From: Candidatus Falkowella caecavicola
GTDB taxonomy: Bacteria; Bacillota; Clostridia; Oscillospirales; Ruminococcaceae
Direction: 5' to 3'
NCBI GenBank assembly: GCA_904420125.1
Contig: CAJFUK010000049.1
Location: forward strand, 1 to 64,000
DNA length: 64,000 nucleotides
Under the pieces are notes generated by a model. It saw only the letters and a program-made list of their open reading frames with translations. It made no database searches and had not been told where the DNA came from. Of the stretch, positions 61,720 to 64,000 are shown one piece after another. The translations under genes were made by a program, and so were the position numbers. Every line of letters begins with the position of its first letter. The stretch's first letter is position 1.

Positions 61720-63126
61720 TTATTCGGAGTCCGACAGCACCTTGGCAATCTGGTTTTCGGCTGCTGCACGGTTTGCTTCGACCGCCTGCGCCGGGGTAGC
61801 CGAAGAATCATTAATGATATTGTCCACAATCGTTTGCAGCTTGTTATAGCCGCCAGCCAGATTGAAGACAGAATTCATGGCCATTTCGTTGGCAAGATCA
61901 ATCCCAGCCTGATCTTCATATTTATAAAGCTGCAGTTCCGCCGCTTTCTCTGCCAGTTCTTTTTCATCCTCAGCGTTGCGCGGGGCCGTTTTCAAAAGCA
62001 TGAAGAGAACCGCCAGTTCAGGATTGTCGCTGCCCGCGCCGATACATTCGCCCAACGTGCCTCCCTGATCAGCCGTGCGGTTAGAGCCCGTATAACTCGG
62101 CCCGAGTGGACAGGGAACAAAGCCCAGATCATCACCCATCTGTGAACGGAATCCTTCGTTGTTCATATCCCCGATATAAGAGTCGTTGGTATAGTTCATG
62201 GCAATTCTGCCGCTGATCAGGTCCGTATCAGGCGCATGATCAACCATCCAGGGCGCTGTAATCTTATAAACACCGTTTGCAGAATCCATATCGCGGATCA
62301 TCTGCAGCGCTTCCAGCGCATTCGGTTCACCCATGGAAAAATACGGCGTACCCGTTTCGTCATAGGAAATAAAGCTGGCGCTGTTGCTGGTAAACCATTG
62401 GAAGGTGTTCCAGGACCAATATGCATATTTATCTGTTGCACCGTCTCCATCGCTGTCGTAGGTCAGTTCCCGGCCCACTTCCAGGAATTTATCCCAAGTC
62501 CACTCTCCCCGTTCAAAAATATCGCGGGGATCTTCAATGCCCAGGTTTTGGAAAGCACTTTTGCGGTAAAACAGCTTATGGCTATCCGGAATACTGGTCA
62601 GCCCATATACCTTGCCTTTATACGTATAGGCGTCCCGGCCGCCGGGGGAGATGGTAATCGGCGCTGTATCATAATCTAAATAATCGGAAACCGGAAGCAT
62701 GATATTTTTAATCGCATATGCCGGCATATGCTCCAACCCCACATAACAGATATCCGGTCCGGAGCCGCCGCTGACCGCCGTAACCAGCTGCGTGGGATAA
62801 TCCGCCCAGGAAAGAACCTGCCAGTCTACCTTGGCGCCGGTGCGTTCTTCAAAAATACCGATGGTGCGTTCGCGATCGGCTTCACTCACATCCCACCAGG
62901 CCCAGACCGTCAGGGTTTTCCCCTCATACTTGCTTTTGTCGATGATCCAGTCATCGCTGTATTTGCTATCCAGAATATTGCCGTCAATTACGTTTTGACC
63001 GGAAGAAGAATCATTCGGCGAAGTACTGCTGTCGGAACGCTCTTCTGTTTCTTCACCGCATGCAACCAGAGAGACCATCATAGCCGCGGCTAAAAACGCC
63101 GCCAGTATTCTCTTGGATTTTCCCAT
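61720..63126 (-). CDS. ABC transporter solute-binding lipoprotein, family 1 (sugar type)
   Basis: 468 residues. The start at 63126, after GGAAAGGAAGCGG, gives a lipoprotein signal (KRILAAFLAAAMMVSLVAC). A Ser/Asp-rich linker is followed by the two-lobe binding fold with LTVWAWWDVSEADR, VLSWADYPTQLVTAVSGGSGPDICYVG and GKVYGLTSIPDSHKLFYRKS. These are typical of family 1 binding proteins for oligosaccharides. No permease genes lie next to it in the window, so it may be an orphan that works with a distant transporter. Confidence 0.92.
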   Translation of the reverse strand: MGKSKRILAAFLAAAMMVSLVACGEETEERSDSSTSPNDSSSGQNVIDGNILDSKYSDDWIIDKSKYEGKTLTVWAWWDVSEADRERTIGIFEERTGAKVDWQVLSWADYPTQLVTAVSGGSGPDICYVGLEHMPAYAIKNIMLPVSDYLDYDTAPITISPGGRDAYTYKGKVYGLTSIPDSHKLFYRKSAFQNLGIEDPRDIFERGEWTWDKFLEVGRELTYDSDGDGATDKYAYWSWNTFQWFTSNSASFISYDETGTPYFSMGEPNALEALQMIRDMDSANGVYKITAPWMVDHAPDTDLISGRIAMNYTNDSYIGDMNNEGFRSQMGDDLGFVPCPLGPSYTGSNRTADQGGTLGECIGAGSDNPELAVLFMLLKTAPRNAEDEKELAEKAAELQLYKYEDQAGIDLANEMAMNSVFNLAGGYNKLQTIVDNIINDSSATPAQAVEANRAAAENQIAKVLSDSE

Positions 63127-63229
63127 AAAACCGCTTCCTTTCCTAATGAAAGTTCCATTTTTGCGCTTTTCTGTCGGTGTCCAGCCTGTATTTCCCGTAC
63201 AGACAATATCATTGAAAACCAATGGTTGG

Positions 63230-63258
63230 ATTATAGCATGTTATCCTGGTACTGTAAA
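63230..63258 (-). promoter_or_regulatory. Promoter of the binding-protein gene
   Basis: Minus strand TTTACA (63258-63253), 17 bp, TATAAT (63235-63230), extended TGC. Confidence 0.8.
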
Positions 63259-63459
63259 TAGAAAATTATATGTTTTTTATAAAAATTAAAGCAAATCAAA
63301 AAACTTTTTTTACAAATTGCTGATTGATTGCTGTAAAATGGACAGAAAAAATGGAGGCTAATACCGAAAAGGGCAGCAGCATTTTTTCTGCTTTTCATGA
63401 AAAAACGGCAGCCGGCAGTCCTGCGTTTTAGTAAAAGCGCAGTTTTTTCCGGATAGGTC

Positions 63460-63487
63460 TTGCAAAATTTTTGTATTGTGCTATACT
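63460..63487 (+). promoter_or_regulatory. Promoter of the pheS T-box leader
   Basis: TTGCAA (63460-63465), 16 bp, TATACT (63482-63487), extended TGC. Confidence 0.75.
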
Positions 63488-63493
63488 TTGTAC

Positions 63494-63786
63494 AAGATGT
63501 CCTGTAAGGACATAAACCCTGTGAACAGAACAGAGTAAGCGGAGAAAAAACCTGTCTGCAGAGAGGATGCGTTAGAAGCTGGAAACGCACCGACAGGTTC
63601 TTGCAGCTGAATTTCATCTGGGAGGGGCGCTGCAGAGATCTTGATCAGACGTAGGCAGCGACGCCGGGCGCGCGTTAAGCGCTGTCAATGAGTTGCCCTC
63701 CAAGGAGGGAATCGGGATGGTACCGCGGAGGTTTTTAGCCCTTCGTTCCCGGCGGGAAACCGCTGGGGACGAAGGCTTTTTTATTG
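63494..63786 (+). promoter_or_regulatory. T-box riboswitch, phenylalanine-specific
   Basis: Leader that senses uncharged tRNA-Phe. Stem I carries AGAGTAAGCGGAG at its base, the GAGAGGATGCG AG-bulge region, and a specifier loop GAATTTCATCTGGGAG whose codon is TTC (63613-63615). The T-box TGGTACCGCGG is at 63719-63729. The terminator stem GCCCTTCGTTCCC (63738-63750) and GGGGACGAAGGC (63765-63776) is followed by six T residues. Pairing of the T-box with tRNA favours the antiterminator and lets pheS be expressed. Confidence 0.95.
63738..63783 (+). terminator. T-box regulated terminator before pheS
   Basis: Strong stem with loop GGCGGGAAACCGCT and TTTTTTATT tail; part of the riboswitch. Confidence 0.9.
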
Positions 63787-63819
63787 TCAGAGAAAGGGAA
63801 AAAACAGGAGGAATCACAG

Positions 63820-64000
63820 ATGGAACAGCTGCTGGAACAGATCAGAAAACAGGCCGGAGAGGCATTGGACAGCTGCGCGGATCTCAAGGAACTGGATGAG
63901 CTGCGGATCAAATATTTGGGCAAAAAAGGAGAGCTGACGGCGATTCTCAAACAGATGGGCGGGCTTTCCCCCGAAGAACGCCCGGTCATGGGGCAGCGTG
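63820..64000 (+). CDS. pheS: Phenylalanine-tRNA ligase alpha subunit, N-terminal part
   Basis: Charges tRNA-Phe. Only the first 60 codons are inside the window; the gene continues past its end. The visible part is the N-terminal coiled coil (MEQLLEQIRKQAGEALDSC) followed by the family stretch LDELRIKYLGKKGELTAIL and LSPEERP. GGAGG lies eight bases before the ATG at 63820. Regulated by the Phe T-box; pheT is expected downstream. Confidence 0.95.
   Translation, partial: MEQLLEQIRKQAGEALDSCADLKELDELRIKYLGKKGELTAILKQMGGLSPEERPVMGQR

Overview
The window looks like chromosomal DNA from a spore-forming anaerobic Firmicute of class Clostridia, probably of the Oscillospirales/Ruminococcaceae type. 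This is inferred from gene content, not from a database match. It carries sporulation genes (gpr, spoIIP), pyruvate phosphate dikinase, a Phe T-box leader, AGGAGG ribosome sites, sigma-A promoters of the TTGACA-17-TATAAT kind, and many genes for plant-fibre use (GH9-like, GH43, GH13, clan GH-D-like). Base composition is moderate throughout. No prophage, CRISPR array or tRNA gene was seen. The only mobile DNA recognised is one decayed IS200/IS605-type element.

Layout. 1-4.4 kb: a 32-bp tandem repeat, a strong promoter, a membrane-anchored GH9-like protein and a serpin lipoprotein. 4.4-5.3 kb: the IS200 remnant and a perfect inverted repeat. 5.3-8.3 kb: overlapping ppx-ppk for polyphosphate. 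8.3-11 kb: an SGNH esterase divergent from a MATE pump. 11.3-17 kb (minus strand): glmU-pth-mfd, divergent from ppdK (17.3-20 kb), which has a short leader ORF. 20.3-25 kb: GH13 amylase/AraC regulator and a membrane-anchored GH43 enzyme. 25.1-32 kb: a tight plus-strand operon of SDR dehydrogenase, IlvD/EDD dehydratase, RraA-like protein, large GH-D-like glycosidase and small DMT transporter. This operon reads as a non-phosphorylative sugar-acid route and is the best candidate here for an undescribed pathway. 32-39.3 kb: a COG2509 flavoprotein, secG, rnr, a Na/phosphate symporter with a PhoU-like tail, and a TIGR04076 protein. 39.4-41.1 kb: a PadR regulator and a HAAS-SEDS fusion protein under a consensus promoter lying inside a 45-bp perfect palindrome.

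41.2-47.2 kb: two small minus-strand genes (one of only 54 codons), rpsT divergent from gpr, a small lipoprotein, acpS with a two-TM protein, and a pair of PH-domain membrane proteins. 47.2-48 kb is nearly empty apart from one short ORF and hairpins. 48-52.3 kb: parE-parC of a divergent type II topoisomerase. 52.6-57.7 kb: a cell-surface O-acylation-like cluster (esterase, MBOAT, DHHW protein, CPBP protease). 58-61.6 kb: spoIIP with a small membrane protein, RNase P RNA on the minus strand, a VTT-domain protein and a soluble remnant-like fragment of a heavy-metal ATPase. 61.7-63.1 kb: a sugar-type ABC binding lipoprotein. 63.4-64 kb: the T-box leader and the start of pheS, cut by the window edge.

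A recurring trait is the use of very long, nearly perfect intergenic hairpins (arms of 15-30 bp), several of which can serve as terminators for both strands. Start sites were chosen by ribosome-site spacing and signal sequences, so they are often shorter than the longest open frame.
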